A stretch of DNA of 64,000 bases, from positions 18,847-82,846 of the forward strand of contig SJOL01003782.1 in NCBI GenBank assembly GCA_004794785.1, in the 5' to 3' direction. Shown here in pieces: positions 49,118 to 60,770 of the stretch (positions within the stretch are counted from its first letter, which is position 1; every line of letters begins with the position of its first letter). A model generated the notes under the pieces. The model did no database searches. It saw only the letters and a list, made by a program, of their open reading frames with translations, and was not told the DNA's origin. This DNA is from Opisthorchis felineus. Its lineage: Eukaryota > Platyhelminthes > Trematoda > Opisthorchiida > Opisthorchiidae. Made by a program: the position numbers and the translations under genes.

Positions 49118-49945
49118 GGATTTGAAGATGATGCAGATAGTTTCATCCCAAAATTGCACTACCGTCGTCCGGGAATCAGAAAATCAGAGAAAGTTTGGGG
49201 GAAATGCCGCTTCAGTGTATGATTTGGGGTCAGCTTAGGTAAAAAGCTTGTGAACGCTTAATTTCGCAATACGGGTAATCTGTGCACTGGGATAAGACAT
49301 TCAGTATTGTAACGCATTTTAAGATGGCCTTGAACAATTATCAAATGTTGACCTACCAAAGAAATCTGCTTCTGCTTAGCTACTATCCTGAATATCGGAA
49401 AACAAAACTCAAACCCGACCAGAACCACTTACCATTGGAATAACTACTGAAGCGCAACGAGTTTGTGTGCAGATCAACCCTGTTATCGCCGTCATCGTAC
49501 TCGGCACAGCAACCGTGGTGCATGCAAAATAGAATACATCATATGCACCCGTGAACCGATTCCGGTAGTAGGAAAATATGACCTGTTTGTGCTGAAAGGG
49601 TTTTCCAGTGTGTATACTTTTCGGAAAATATATTGTCTTGAGTTTCTTGGTCACGACTGGCTGCAAGCACGGAAGAAGCTCCTTGTGGCAGCGATGCTTG
49701 GCTAAACAAGTACTTTGGAGTGTTCGGTGTCAAACTCGGAAATTTGAGGAGATTTCAACCAGTCAGCAAATTAAATCCTAATGCTCTGCGTCGTTAGCGT
49801 AACAAGGGTACACCGCCTTGATTTGTGCGACGGAAGCCGTAGGATGCTTTAATTCTATTGCAGAAGGCGGTTGCGAAATTTCTGTTACCTAGCATAGTGC
49901 CTCTTTCCCTATAAGTGGTGAGCATCAAGTGACTACAAATCAATT
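49118..49945 (+). pseudogene. broken copy of an unidentified multi-exon gene (copy 1)
   Basis: This segment aligns, in reverse complement, with 55.2-56.3 kb over nearly its whole length. An acceptor (gttctaaacctttccag) precedes GGATTTGAAG, matching exon A of copy 2. Small deletions then break the frame around AAAGTTTGGGGGAAATGCC and create stops. The later exon (FLGHDWLQARKK...) has lost about 40 bases in the middle and its acceptor CAG is changed to CGG. The C-terminal block KLNPNALRR is kept. The intron between the exons is about 250 bases shorter than in copy 2. I read it as a dead paralogue. Confidence 0.6.
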
Positions 49946-50335
49946 TTCGTTGCTCGACGAATGCTGACTACTGTGTAACAAGGATCTATGCGCTAATCCC
50001 GCCTGCAGAACACTTTCAGCCAGACTCAAGTTAGTTACGCTCGTTCTCAGATCGAGCTCCATCCGTGGGCACTACACTAGGCACTCCTAGCTATCCACGT
50101 GGCGGTCTCCCAATACAGCTGTCTACCACTATGAATAAATCTAGCCCCAGCAATTTCTCACCGCATCGTTGACAAGACGATTATTGACAAGGCGAAAGGC
50201 GATCATTTTGCTTCTGTTGACGGCATACCCTGATTCAGACGAATAAAATACAACTTCTACGAACGCTTACCACTGTTTTGTTTAGAATACCGAAGAGTAG
50301 TAGGTTATGGCAGAAGAAATCCAAAAGTAAGTTTT

Positions 50336-52000
50336 TTGCCGACTTCGTTGACTTTATTAGGGACTGATAAAAAACTTGAAGGCGAGACTGAGCTCAGATC
50401 ATTTCAAGAAACACACTCTTATTGCGCACACCCACCGCTGTTGTCACGATTGCCTAAAATAATGTGCCTTGAGTTTTGGCCGGAAAGGAACAGAATATAT
50501 CCACGCGAGAACAAACAGCATTCCGAGAACACTTGCGTCATGCTTGTGACATGGCAACCCGGATAGGTGGTTCGTCATTCAACTCAACAGCACCGTAGAA
50601 AGTAGGATCAGTTGTCCTTCACTGTGTAACAGGTACGAGATTAAGGCCTACTGCATCGCATGCAGAACTTGTCACGTGACAGAGAAGCTACTCTCAGATG
50701 AGTAGAAAAAACTTGATCTGTAATTCTTTGGGTCACACTCATTCAGAAGAATTGGGGGAAGTGATGTTCAAGGCTTAATTGGATCCAAAGAAACTGTTGG
50801 CATCGGTCAGGGTGAGAGAGAGAAATGCAGCGCAACCAATTTATGCACCGAGAATATAGAGATGGATACCGTATCTGTGTGCCCATTCATACTTTTTCCA
50901 TAGCACTTTATGGATTTCGATGATAATGGGTTGAAACAATACGAGGACCACATTTCCACACATCCCGACGACGTGAAAGAAAACACTAGAAGGAGAGCAT
51001 TGTTGGTGGCCTAAAGTAGATACGGATATCGATCACCTAATCGGCTAGTGAGATAGCTCTCAGCAGTACGAAAAGTAAACACCACCTAAACCGATCCGTC
51101 TGTGGCCGTGTCCAGACCAACGCCGACAGCGTATACATGTGGACTATTTTGGTCTAATACACGGAATGATGTGATCCTTACTGATCGATCCACATTCCAA
51201 GTGAGGCCAGGTGTGTCCGGTTGACCATACCAAAGCGCAAAATACGCATGTGAAAACCGTGTGCACAGAAAATGGCACTGTATTTAACAATAAACTTTCT
51301 TGCGAATTTCTTTTCCGGAATAACGTCGAGCACATCCGACGGGCACCTTATCATCTTACATTGAATTGTCTGGGGGGAAGTGCATTACAGACGGTACGTG
51401 AGGTTTTATAAAACAAGAATACGTGCTGGACCAAGCTGATTAGATCCGTTCTTGTTTAACTATCACACATAATCCGGTGAATCTACCGAGTTTTCACCAG
51501 CGGACTTAATATTTGGTCCAGTACTTCGTAGTGGAATGCACTTTCTCCCCTGGTCCAAGGTATTAGCCAGGCAAAATGAAATGGCAGAACTTAAGAATCC
51601 AAGTTCAGAATTTACACTGTCGGAATCCGAAGCTGTGTAGAGTAAACTCATCCACAAGCGAATTTCATAATTTGCCAAGGTGATTTCGTCTTCAGGTAAC
51701 CACACCAAGCTCCAAACTGTAGGTGATAGGATTATGCTTCGACAACCGGATGACGTGCGTTCACACATGTCTGTATCAGCTGAAATTGAGCCTCCACAAA
51801 GCATGGGTGAAACGCCCTGGACGGACAGGACAACCCAGATTCAGGAATCGGGCCAGAAAATACTTCAGGAAACACTACACCAGGAATACTTCAGGAATAC
51901 TACATCAGTAGAGGCACCAGAATCGGTGGTCAATATCAAACCTGACCATGCAAACAGCTTAGGGGAAAATGGGTATCAGAATCCACCTCAAGCATACACA
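50336..52000 (+). mobile_element. Ty3/gypsy retrotransposon pol remnant (integrase region)
   Basis: Landmarks in order: LLSRLP (50441-50455, resembling the end of RNase H); HCWWPKVDTDIDHLI (50998-51042, zinc-binding region, cysteines lost); RIHVDYFG (about 51129) and IDPHSK, with the first catalytic Asp; TENGTVFNN (about 51262-51290), where the second catalytic Asp is Glu; RAPYHLTLN (about 51340); and SPADLIFG (about 51494-51517) in a shifted frame. A chromo/C-terminal-like TKLQTVGDRIMLRQPDDVRS follows near 51690-51760. The 50998-51411 frame is constant but holds five stops. This explains the long + frame 51680-52240, which is not a cellular gene. LTRs were not recognised. Confidence 0.85.
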
Positions 52001-55000
52001 CTGGCGCTGGCACTCTTGCCTGGCCGAACACACACACACGGATGGCGCTGCATACTTACTATTTCTCTTCCGTTCGCTTGTAACCGACGTGTGTTGTCGA
52101 ATCTGTTTCATGCCTTGTATCCTTGCCGAATAGTTAGTAAACTTGCCATGGTTTACACATGGTCGATCTTTAAGTTAAGACCAAGCGCCATTCAAGGTAC
52201 ATACCATCCATCATCATCAATTTTTCGTTGCATTCGATAGTTCGTTCAGCCACCCTTTATTTGTGTCCGTACCCACTCCGGAAAGCTGTGGATTGGTTTG
52301 AAAGTGCTAACTAGTATAGATTTTTTCCAGTATGTACCTACCTTTGAATCTTTAGTGGTAGGCCTGACCACCTGAATTAGTTAGTCCAAGATTTTCGAAG
52401 TCATGTTCACTCATTCTGGGCAAGTTTTACCAATCTTCAAATGAACAATTATCACCAAGAAACCCTTTCCTGACCAAAGACACATCCTGTGTCGGGGAAA
52501 CACCCACCAGCGTAACAAGCTTTACGGATTGTATCAAGAAAATGCCTCTGTAAGAAGGATACCAGCTAGCAGGAAAATCAGAGGAATGCCTCATGAGGAT
52601 GCGAAACTTCTTCAACAATCGACAACTTGGAAGATTAGTTTATTAACATTGCGTGCATGCTAATATCAACAGAGTTCATTTGTGTGCTATTGTACAGATA
52701 CTCTTTGGTGTATTTGCTTGAGTCTCAACTGTCCTGTTGTCCACACTTGACAGTTATGAGCCACCAGCTGAGCATGTTGTCGGCTTCAGAACTCTCTCCA
52801 AGTGTATACCCACCGGTCAAATTCCCTGAGGCTGACACCGAGTAAAGGGGGCTCAAAACGATATACATGCGCCCCAGCATGTACACATCAACCGCATTTG
52901 ACAATAGTCAGTGCTGCGCGGGTGTACATTGACTGTTAAATGTTGCAGGCCAATTCGAAAAGGAGCCAAACCAAACACGTCAGTAAACTTAACACAGCGT
53001 TAACATCCACCCTACCGCTGCCCCCCACATATGGGCAGCAGCAATCTGGGACATCCAAGGAGCAGATTCATCCTCGTGCAAAAGGTAGACGAATTGGGAA
53101 GTAAAGAAGTTTCGCTGTTGTACAGCAACATTCCACAGTATTTATTTAAACTTAAGACCCTTTCATTTTTGCAAGGTCATTTAAGCGTCCAAAGATGACT
53201 AGATACAACTTCTTATAAATAAATCATCATAAATCATTATGTGTATAATACGCTATAATCATTTACAACCAAGTATTTTAGTCAGATTAACTGCAGCTAT
53301 CTTCTTCAGATCGTCGTCGGCGGCACAGAGTTTTCATGAATCTAGTCTGGGTGCTTCGCTTCATTATGCTGTTCTGTAACAATCAACACCTGAGGGGTAG
53401 AAAATCTAACTATTTGCTTCATAATTTAGGCGAGACTTTTTTGTCCGAAATTTCTTCCAGATTGCTGCTGTATTTTCGGTGGTCACCTACTGCTGCCCGA
53501 CCCACAGCGCTTTAGAATTTGTATTTAATAACAATCACTGGATGCGCTCGGCGCGATGATAATTCCATTGACGATTTCGAAAGATTTTGTTGGCAGCTGT
53601 ACACACCCAAGAATGGTATTTTTCCGGCGTTCATACCGGCTTCATTTGTTGAAAAAACGAGCGCAAATCTGTCGCCTTACATTTGTGATTTTGTCGTGAG
53701 AAATTCTTACAGGCAAGCTGAGCGGCACGAATACCGGACCTGATACATCAGCCCTTCAAGTCAAGTTCGGCTCAGTAAGATAGTGTAGACAACATGTACG
53801 CACAGACAAGCTGAGTATCTCTGTCTAAAAGTAGCAGACAACTGAGCAAGTGTATAACCACACATACGACAATGGTAAATCGTCATCAGTAACGTTGAGA
53901 AGGACCAACTTACACTGCATTCCAAGGTCCAGCCATAACAAAAAACATGAATGCGTGCATTGACATGATCGAACGGCTGCTGAGCAACTTCAGCAGTAAA
54001 ACTCCATCAACCAAACAAAATAATTAGAAGGCCAAAACGGACTGCCTTGATCGCTGAGACGACTGTCAAGAACAGTCGAACCACCACATGTAAAATTCAT
54101 GTTTGCAAATGTTTCAGTCGTAATAAGACAGGAGCGGTGTGCTATAACACACCCCTAAAAGTACCAGTTAGGGTGTAAATTTACGAACTTCTATTAGCCC
54201 GCAAAACCTTGATGGCCCGTAAATTTCAGATTCAAAGAGAAACAAATTGCTTGATGAAGCTTCTCTTACGTATCCAGCCGCCCGGAATTTTTTCTTCACT
54301 GAGTTCAGCGTTTGGTTCGTTGTCGGTTATACATTCTTAGGACCCATTGTTGAGGATGCTCAAAGAACTCGGACTCATAAAGTGCGGCGCTACTTCTCCT
54401 ATCGGCTTTTGTTACATGGACGTATTCAAGCGTTTGGTGTTCCGGAAGCCTGAGGTTTGATTATCCCAGTCTTTTTCATTCTATATTACTTGTGATAACA
54501 AGGTTACATATATTAACAGTTTCTTTAATGAGACTCCCAAGAGCCGGACCGATTTGTGCCATGAAGCCGTGTGTTTTTGATAGTCGCTGCCGGATACTGA
54601 AATTGAAAAGCTGGAATTGGAAAATTTAAGCAGCATGGCTATAGGTCCCCTTAAGTTATTTATTACAGTCTTACGCCCACATTTTCTGGGACTATCGGAG
54701 TGGTAAACTGACTAATGGAAAAGCCACTTCTCGATATATTAGGCAATATGTCGAACTTTTCCTTTTGCGTTTAATTTAAGGCATTGAGAGACCGTCACCC
54801 TCTGTGCGAGCTAATACCACGACAGAGTTACGTACATTACCGGATAAGTCTTTTTGGACTGACCCATCCAAAGTAATACAGCACAGTTCTCTCCAGACGA
54901 TTCACATGCTCACGATTGGTGCAATTACACGGATTTCAGAGTGCGTAATGATCGTTGAAGAATTTCCGGTCCGGATGCATGACACTGGGTTGTGCTACTC

Positions 55001-55139
55001 CTCTCTACCTATCCACTCATCTCAATTTTAGCAGAGGTAGACAAGTGTGGGCGCACACGAGACAAATGTTGTCTTATATTCCTGCCACCTGAAATTTGAA
55101 GCTTTGCTTTGTCTTCTCAAGACGGAATCACCGTGGCAA
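52001..55139. other. no recognised gene
   Basis: Minus-strand 52345-52374 could be a 30-nt micro-exon (acceptor aactaattcag, donor AAG|GTAGGT). The + frames 53519-53743 (FERFCWQLYTPKNGIFPAFI) and 54890-55031 (after gttctctccag) look mildly protein-like but are unrecognised. Confidence 0.3.
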
Positions 55140-55165
55140 ATTGTCAAATGATATTCACTACTTAC

Positions 55166-56252
55166 AGGGACAGTAATAGGAGTCGTAGGATCCTATTCAC
55201 GGACCTGCACAGAAATTCGACAGTCTCCCACTGCAATCGAATTAAATAATTCTGCGTCTTCCGTCGCATAAATTAAGGTGGTGTACTCTTGTTAAGCTAA
55301 CGAAGCTGAGCGTTAGGATTTAATTTGCTGATTGCTTGAAATCCTCTCAAATTTTCGAGTTTCATACCGAACACGTTGAACAACTTGTTTACCCGACCAT
55401 AGAGCGTTTCGTCGTGCGCATCCTTTTTGGCATGCAGAAGGAGCTCCTTCGGTGCCTGCAGCCACTCGCAGCCAAGGAGTTTGGGACAACATAATATCTG
55501 AAAGAACAAACGCTGACAAATTCTTTCAGTACAGATGGGTCATATTTCCCTACTACCGGAATCGGTTCACGGGTGCATGTGACGGATTCTATTTTGCATG
55601 CATCACGGTTGCTGTGCTGAGCACGATGACGGCGATAACAGGGTTAATCTGCACACAAACTCGTTGCTCTTCAATATTTATCCTAAAAGTATTGCTCCTG
55701 GTCGGTTCGAAGTGTTTTTTAACGCCTTTCACACTGTATGAAAACGACGCTGTCGATGGAACGCTCAGTGCACTTTATTTGTTAAGTAAGCCATTTTGGT
55801 GGAGGAGTATTTTGCATCTTGTGGACAAGAACTACTTGATCAGTTCTACTATACTGGTTGCATACGGTCTGCTTACGTTCTGACGGCAGTCAATCAAATA
55901 TGATTGTTGGATGTCATAGTATTGGCATTTGGACGAGTGTATTGTTTGTCTGGTGTTGGCTTCCGATGTTCCGAACAATAGATGAGCAGAAGCAGATTCC
56001 TCTGGTAGGTCAACATTGAATTAATTTTCTAAAAACCTAAAATTGCCTTACAATACTGGAGGCCTTACTCCATTGCAGAGGTTTGCCGTATTACGGAATT
56101 AAGCGTTCACAAGATTTTTCCCTAAGCAACCCGGCAATCATACGTTGAAGCGGTATTTCCTCCCAAACTTTCTCTGTCGGAATTTTCTGATGAGGGCGCG
56201 ACGGTGGCGCCCGTTGGAATTTTGAGATAAAACCATCTGTATCTTTAAATCT
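55166..56252 (-). CDS. unidentified multi-exon gene segment, better preserved copy (copy 2)
   Basis: Three exon-like blocks lie on the minus strand. Exon A (56252-56095): acceptor ttctatacgttgccag, then RFKDTDGFISKFQRAPPSRP, HQKIPTEKVWEEIPLQRMIA, GLLREKSCERLIP, donor GTAATA. Exon B (55507-55297): acceptor gtttgttctttcag, then LLGCEWLQAPKELLLHAKKD, AHDETLYGRVNKLFNVFGMK, LENLRGFQAISKLNPNAQLR and a stop. Exon C (55230-55166) lies beyond that stop: acceptor aattcgattgcag, donor CCT|GTAAGT, open in one phase (WETVEFLCRSVNRILRLLLL). So either exon B is terminal or it splices before its stop. Conservation in copy 1 supports A and B as real sequence. I do not recognise the family. The phase joining A to B is not settled. 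Confidence 0.5.
55700..55950. other. about 250-bp segment present only in copy 2 of the duplication
   Basis: Both flanks align with copy 1 (CGGAAGCC/CGGAAAAC on one side, ACCGACCAG on the other); the intervening bases have no counterpart at 49.4 kb. It is either an insertion here or a deletion there. No repeat or gene is recognised inside. Confidence 0.6.
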
Positions 56253-56274
56253 CTGGCAACGTATAGAAAAACGG

Positions 56275-59261
56275 TATCGACATGTATACGTGTAATTTCT
56301 GGTACCCCGTGAAGCCCTCAAATTAATGAGAACGCCATAAGTCAAGCGTGCACTGCAGCAGCTTTTCGGGTTTTTTGTTGAAGCAATTGAAATATGCGGT
56401 CAGGATCAAACTCGTAAGGAACCGTTCCATTTGCACCGCTTCTTCTTCGGCTGTTTGATTAGTATTACTGGTGGCTCATTTCGTACTTCCTCTGAGAATT
56501 TCTAGATCCCTAGCTGCTAGTAAGCCTTGGGGCTGGTTTGCATCGTCAGGTTATTCCTGGAAGACCTCTCACTTCCTGCCAGGCGTCTTCTGAGGCACAT
56601 TCTAAGTCGTTCTTTCACCCTATGGTTGCGCTGTCAAGAATTTCCCGGAGCAGTTTGCAGTTCATGATGCTTTACCAAAACCAGTATTTTTCTAATATAT
56701 CTAGTTTACGCATCAAAATATTTGCTGCGTAGTAGAAAGCATGTCTCCTTTACTAGATTTCATAGTTTTATTTATAGATAACGGCGATTTCATCATCCAC
56801 TACGTCTTCAACAATTTCCTGTCTACCCCTCTCATTGTTGATATGAAATGTCTGTTGGACAGCCTTCCATTTGTTGTTTTTCATCATTCTTCTAGTAGTT
56901 ATTGCTTTTCCTTGCGCTGACAATGCACATAAATCAAAACCTTAGACAGTATCTCCTCTCTCTCTGTCTCTTGATACTCGCGAAACTTTGGAAGCCTTCT
57001 TGTCACCCTCCGTTTTCACTAACTTTACTGATAACCTTCGGAATGCGAGCCCACCAGACTATTAATTATACTTCGTTGTACTTTCAGATTCATATACTTT
57101 TATCGTTGCCAAACTTTCGTTCACTTTCAGTGGTCTCCTTCAACTCTCAGTGGCTAGAACTGACAATTCGTGTCGCACTTCCATTTTCAGGTGACAGTAA
57201 GTAACAGCTCTGGGTCAGGTCTGACCACAAATTCCTGAATGTTACTGGCAGACTTGGTTTACTGTTCTCCCTAAACTAGGTCAGACTGTGCACACTGATT
57301 CGCTTTTCTCAAAAGTTAAGAATCTCTCACTCACCATCAGGCTGCTATACTGCTGTTCTCAGTTTTGTTTTCAAATATATTCATTGTTATCTTCTGTCTA
57401 TTATTTCATTTTCCCCGGTCTGCTGAAGGAGGTTGTAGACTGGTCAGACCATGACGTACTAACACAGATAATATAGCGAGGCATGTTATTCGATATTTTG
57501 GCCAGTGCGGGTGACTTTAAAAACGTTAGCTAACGTCATTTGAAGTACATTTGATCACCCAAGTTTGTGGCAGAATTTAAAACACCACTGGTTCGTTTGA
57601 TCTGGTTATTGATTAGTTCTGACTAGATGAGCGACAAGCACAGAATATCTTTTCATTCGACGCAAGGGCGTTGGCATTGAATCCACAGAGGTTCCGCGCA
57701 GCGTGGCTTCGAATTTATCCCATGTATCCTGTTTGAATTGGTTGAACTTGGTCAAAAAAAGACCGCGTATTTCTCTGAGTTTCTTTCTAGCTTCTGCTAT
57801 TTAATCGGACAACGAGCAAGTCTCTAATCTTTGACAGTGTGCACTCCCATTCATCTACCGGTATCTCTTCTGTATATTGCATTGCGATCCTTGAAACAAA
57901 CATTGTATACGCAGCCGATTCGATTACATCGTGAAATAGGGATCTGAAAGTGGATCAGGACCGTGCTGTGTACACCAAAAAAGTACCTACGTTGAAGTAG
58001 GATGAGGTTTCAAAAGGAAACTGCACTGTCTGTCTGTTTCTGTCATCGGTCTGTTGCCCCGCATGTGACCCATCTATCGTCTTCTATAAAGGTCTTTGGG
58101 CAGTTGTTTTGGGTGCAACATCTCATTCATGGTGTTACTTCATTGGCCTTAGAAATTTTATCGGAGTAGGTCATGATTGCGGTGTTCTGCACAACACCTC
58201 CATGAGAACTGAAGTAACACTAACTCAAGTCAGCTGATGGTTCTTCTATGTTCAGTTCAAAGCCCCAAAAGCATCCAAAACGTGCATGTCGTTGAAGGCT
58301 GTAGTTCCACGACCGAGACTGAGTCTTCCGTACTCAGTAGCCATCAGCTGCAAAGAAACATTATTGTGAGTGAATCACACGAACCGTGGTGTGCATTATT
58401 GTACATTTTTGTCCCATATCACTTTATGCCGAATTAGCTGGTTCACAGTGGTCTAGCCCGAAGTCTTGGAACCAAATCTAGTGGTTTGGTAATTCACTTA
58501 CTGCAGACGGATGGATTGCCACTGCATATGTAAAGATCGTACAAAGTGCTATTAGGTATACGGAATGATCGGCTTTCACTGCTTCTGCCGTTGATAGTAT
58601 TCATGCATTAACAAACCAACAAGAAATATAGGAAAGCGGGTTTGACAATATGAATTTCATCGGAAGCTGCAGCGGTTGTATTTCGCCCACGTGTGTGCAC
58701 ACTAAATTTAAACCTGCTACGGCCACCCATGCGTAAATCGCTATCTTCTTTCACTAATAACACACAGTTGATCTAGAGAATGACTGCGGTATAATGTGGT
58801 GAGTGAAGAACGAGCGGCATAGCTAGGTAAACGGATATTTCTAGAAGGAAGCCTGATATTGGTCGTAATGGGGTCCAGTTCCGTTTGCGATTATTCGTGT
58901 GCCATCCCTTTGGTGTAAGGTCTAAACGCGGGCCAGCTTCGGAACAAAGTTTATGAGGAGCCCATAACCGAAAATAAGAACCAGGAGAGTTGTCTAAATA
59001 GGGAGCAAGGTGAAGGTCATTGAGGTCATCGGTCATTGAGAGAGGTGGGTCATTCATGACTTTCTTTACTCGGTTGACGATAAGCAAACAATAATTTTTA
59101 AGCCATAGCAGGATGAAAGTTACAATTGGAGACTTTTCTAGTGGTGTCGTAGGCCTGGGATGAAACGTCGTGGATACATGAACCTACCAACTAACACAAC
59201 GTAGGCACTAGGTCCTGTCCACATGTCCACCTCGTGGAAGACAAACGTTGACAAAGATTAA
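56275..59261. other. no recognised gene
   Basis: About 3 kb. 56540-57480 is unusually pyrimidine-rich on +, which keeps several frames open (for example 56902-57204) without sign of a protein family. Confidence 0.45.
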
Positions 59262-59545
59262 ATGGCGAAATACGCTCATTTACAAACTAATTTGGTGTTA
59301 AAGGGGGACTCAGCTGAAGCTAGCCAATGAATGCCACGAACGAGAGATTCGGCTGAGATTTCGTAGAGTTCCCCAATAACACCAAATTAATTTGCAAGAG
59401 TGCATTTTTCCAGCTGTTGCGCACAAACCATAAGTAACAGCGGAAACTCGGGGTTTGGCTCACCCGGTGATCCTTGAGTAATAAATCGGTCGATGGCTGT
59501 CGCGGAGTTTTCAGCAACCTTATGAAGAGTGTGCTCCGTCAGAAA
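59262..59545 (+). mobile_element. hammerhead-bearing repeat, copy C, with inverted arms, core lost
   Basis: A left arm (about 59268-59325, ...CTCATTTACAAACTAATTTGG...) and right arm (about 59335-59405, ...CCAAATTAATTTGCAAGAGTG...) are inverted relative to each other, as in copy B. The ribozyme region (59442-59515) keeps the flanks GGAAACTCGG, GGTCG, GGCTGTCG, GAGTTTTCAGCAACCTTATGA. CTGATGAG and GAAAC are both destroyed. It is an inactive relic. Confidence 0.7.
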
Positions 59546-60554
59546 AATCCACAGGGAGTACTTTCGCCTTGCACAAAAGTAGCTTTAAGACGCTATTAGT
59601 TTCAATAATGTACGGACAAACTGACTGCATCGTGTATAATGATAGGCTGAACTGCACACACTTTCCAGTCATTTGCCTTCTGGCTATTGGTCCAATGCAA
59701 TTTCCGTTGATCAAACCTCACTGTTCAAATAGGCACTTATAAATGGGTACGCGGAGCAAATCACTGTGTCCCGAGTTCTCACTTTTCCTATAGATCTACC
59801 TGTACTCAAGTGTACCACTACATTATTTACTACCTAAAGTAACAGTGAATGTGTTTGTGTAGTCCTGAAGTCCCGAACAACGATTTCACCATGAGACAAT
59901 ACTAGCCAAGGTCTAGCTATGCACATTATATTCCTAGGCGGGAAACTATTGAATATTCCTGATGCAAAGATGTTTCGGATGAATTAAAGAAGACGGAGCA
60001 CCCTGTTCAGGTAATACATTAGACCTGAGGTTTTTTTTTCAGAAAAGACCCAGTGATTCAGTCTAAGTTGTGCAACCTGGAATTTCAGTGGTCAGAGTTG
60101 AGCTTATCAGCCGCAGTTGAGTGAAAGATAATTACACGAACAAACGAATGAAATAAACCAAGTCATAAACCAATATCCTCAGGTGCTAGAATCGACAGGT
60201 ATTAGTTAGTGTGACGTTGCTCTCAATGGAGAAATCGGCAGAATTTCAGTCACCGTCTGGTCAGTTGCTAATATTAATACAGGTTGGACCCAACTATGAA
60301 ATCCATTGAACGTCACAGGCAGCTCTTTGGCCTCGAAATTAGGATGATTCCTGGTTAATTTTTGAACCGATTAATGTAATCATACGACACCAGGGTGACT
60401 GAACTGAAGTGGTGGTGGGAAGACGCCGTAAAGACGGGTTATAGCACAAACCAGGTATGGCCTGCGCTTTTTTCACTAACATTAAGGGCACAGTGACTTC
60501 ATAATTCATCACAGTGAGATTGTGTAACCATCGCGTCTGTTTACATCATGTTCG
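59546..60554. other. spacer between copies C and D; nothing recognised
   Basis: No domain, RNA gene or repeat identified. Confidence 0.5.
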
Positions 60555-60770
60555 ACAGATTCAGTTAGGATTCAGTTGGTTCTCCCTTTAAAACCAAACT
60601 GCTGTGCAAATGAGTGTATTTCATGAATTTCGTCCAATCAGGGTTCAAGTGGGGCATAAAGTTGACGGAAACTCGGGGACCTTTCCTGCCTGATGAGTCA
60701 AAGAAGGGCAAAACCGGTCGTGGGCTTTTGAAGAGCTTTCAGCAACCTTGTGAGTAGTTTCTTTTAAGAG
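60555..60770 (+). mobile_element. hammerhead-bearing repeat, copy D, core mutated
   Basis: It shows AACCAAACTG, GCAAATGAGTGTA, GGGTTCAAGTGGGGCATAAAG, GACGGAAACTCGG, CTGATGAG (60690-60697), AAGAAGGGC, GGTCGTGGGC, GAAGAGCTTTCAGCAACC and TTGTGAGTAGTTTC, in the same order as copy B. The essential GAAAC reads CAAAAC and the GTC cleavage triplet reads TTT, so it cannot self-cleave. No left arm is visible. Confidence 0.75.

Noticed and set aside
50640..50700. CIACRTC reading, like an integrase zinc knuckle
   Set aside because: The true zinc-region landmark (HCWWPKV...DHLI) is about 300 bases further on in another frame; this is probably chance.
51680..52240. Longest open frame of the window (186 codons) as a cellular gene
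   Set aside because: Its first part continues the Ty3/gypsy integrase C-terminal region; its length is near what chance gives in 64 kb.
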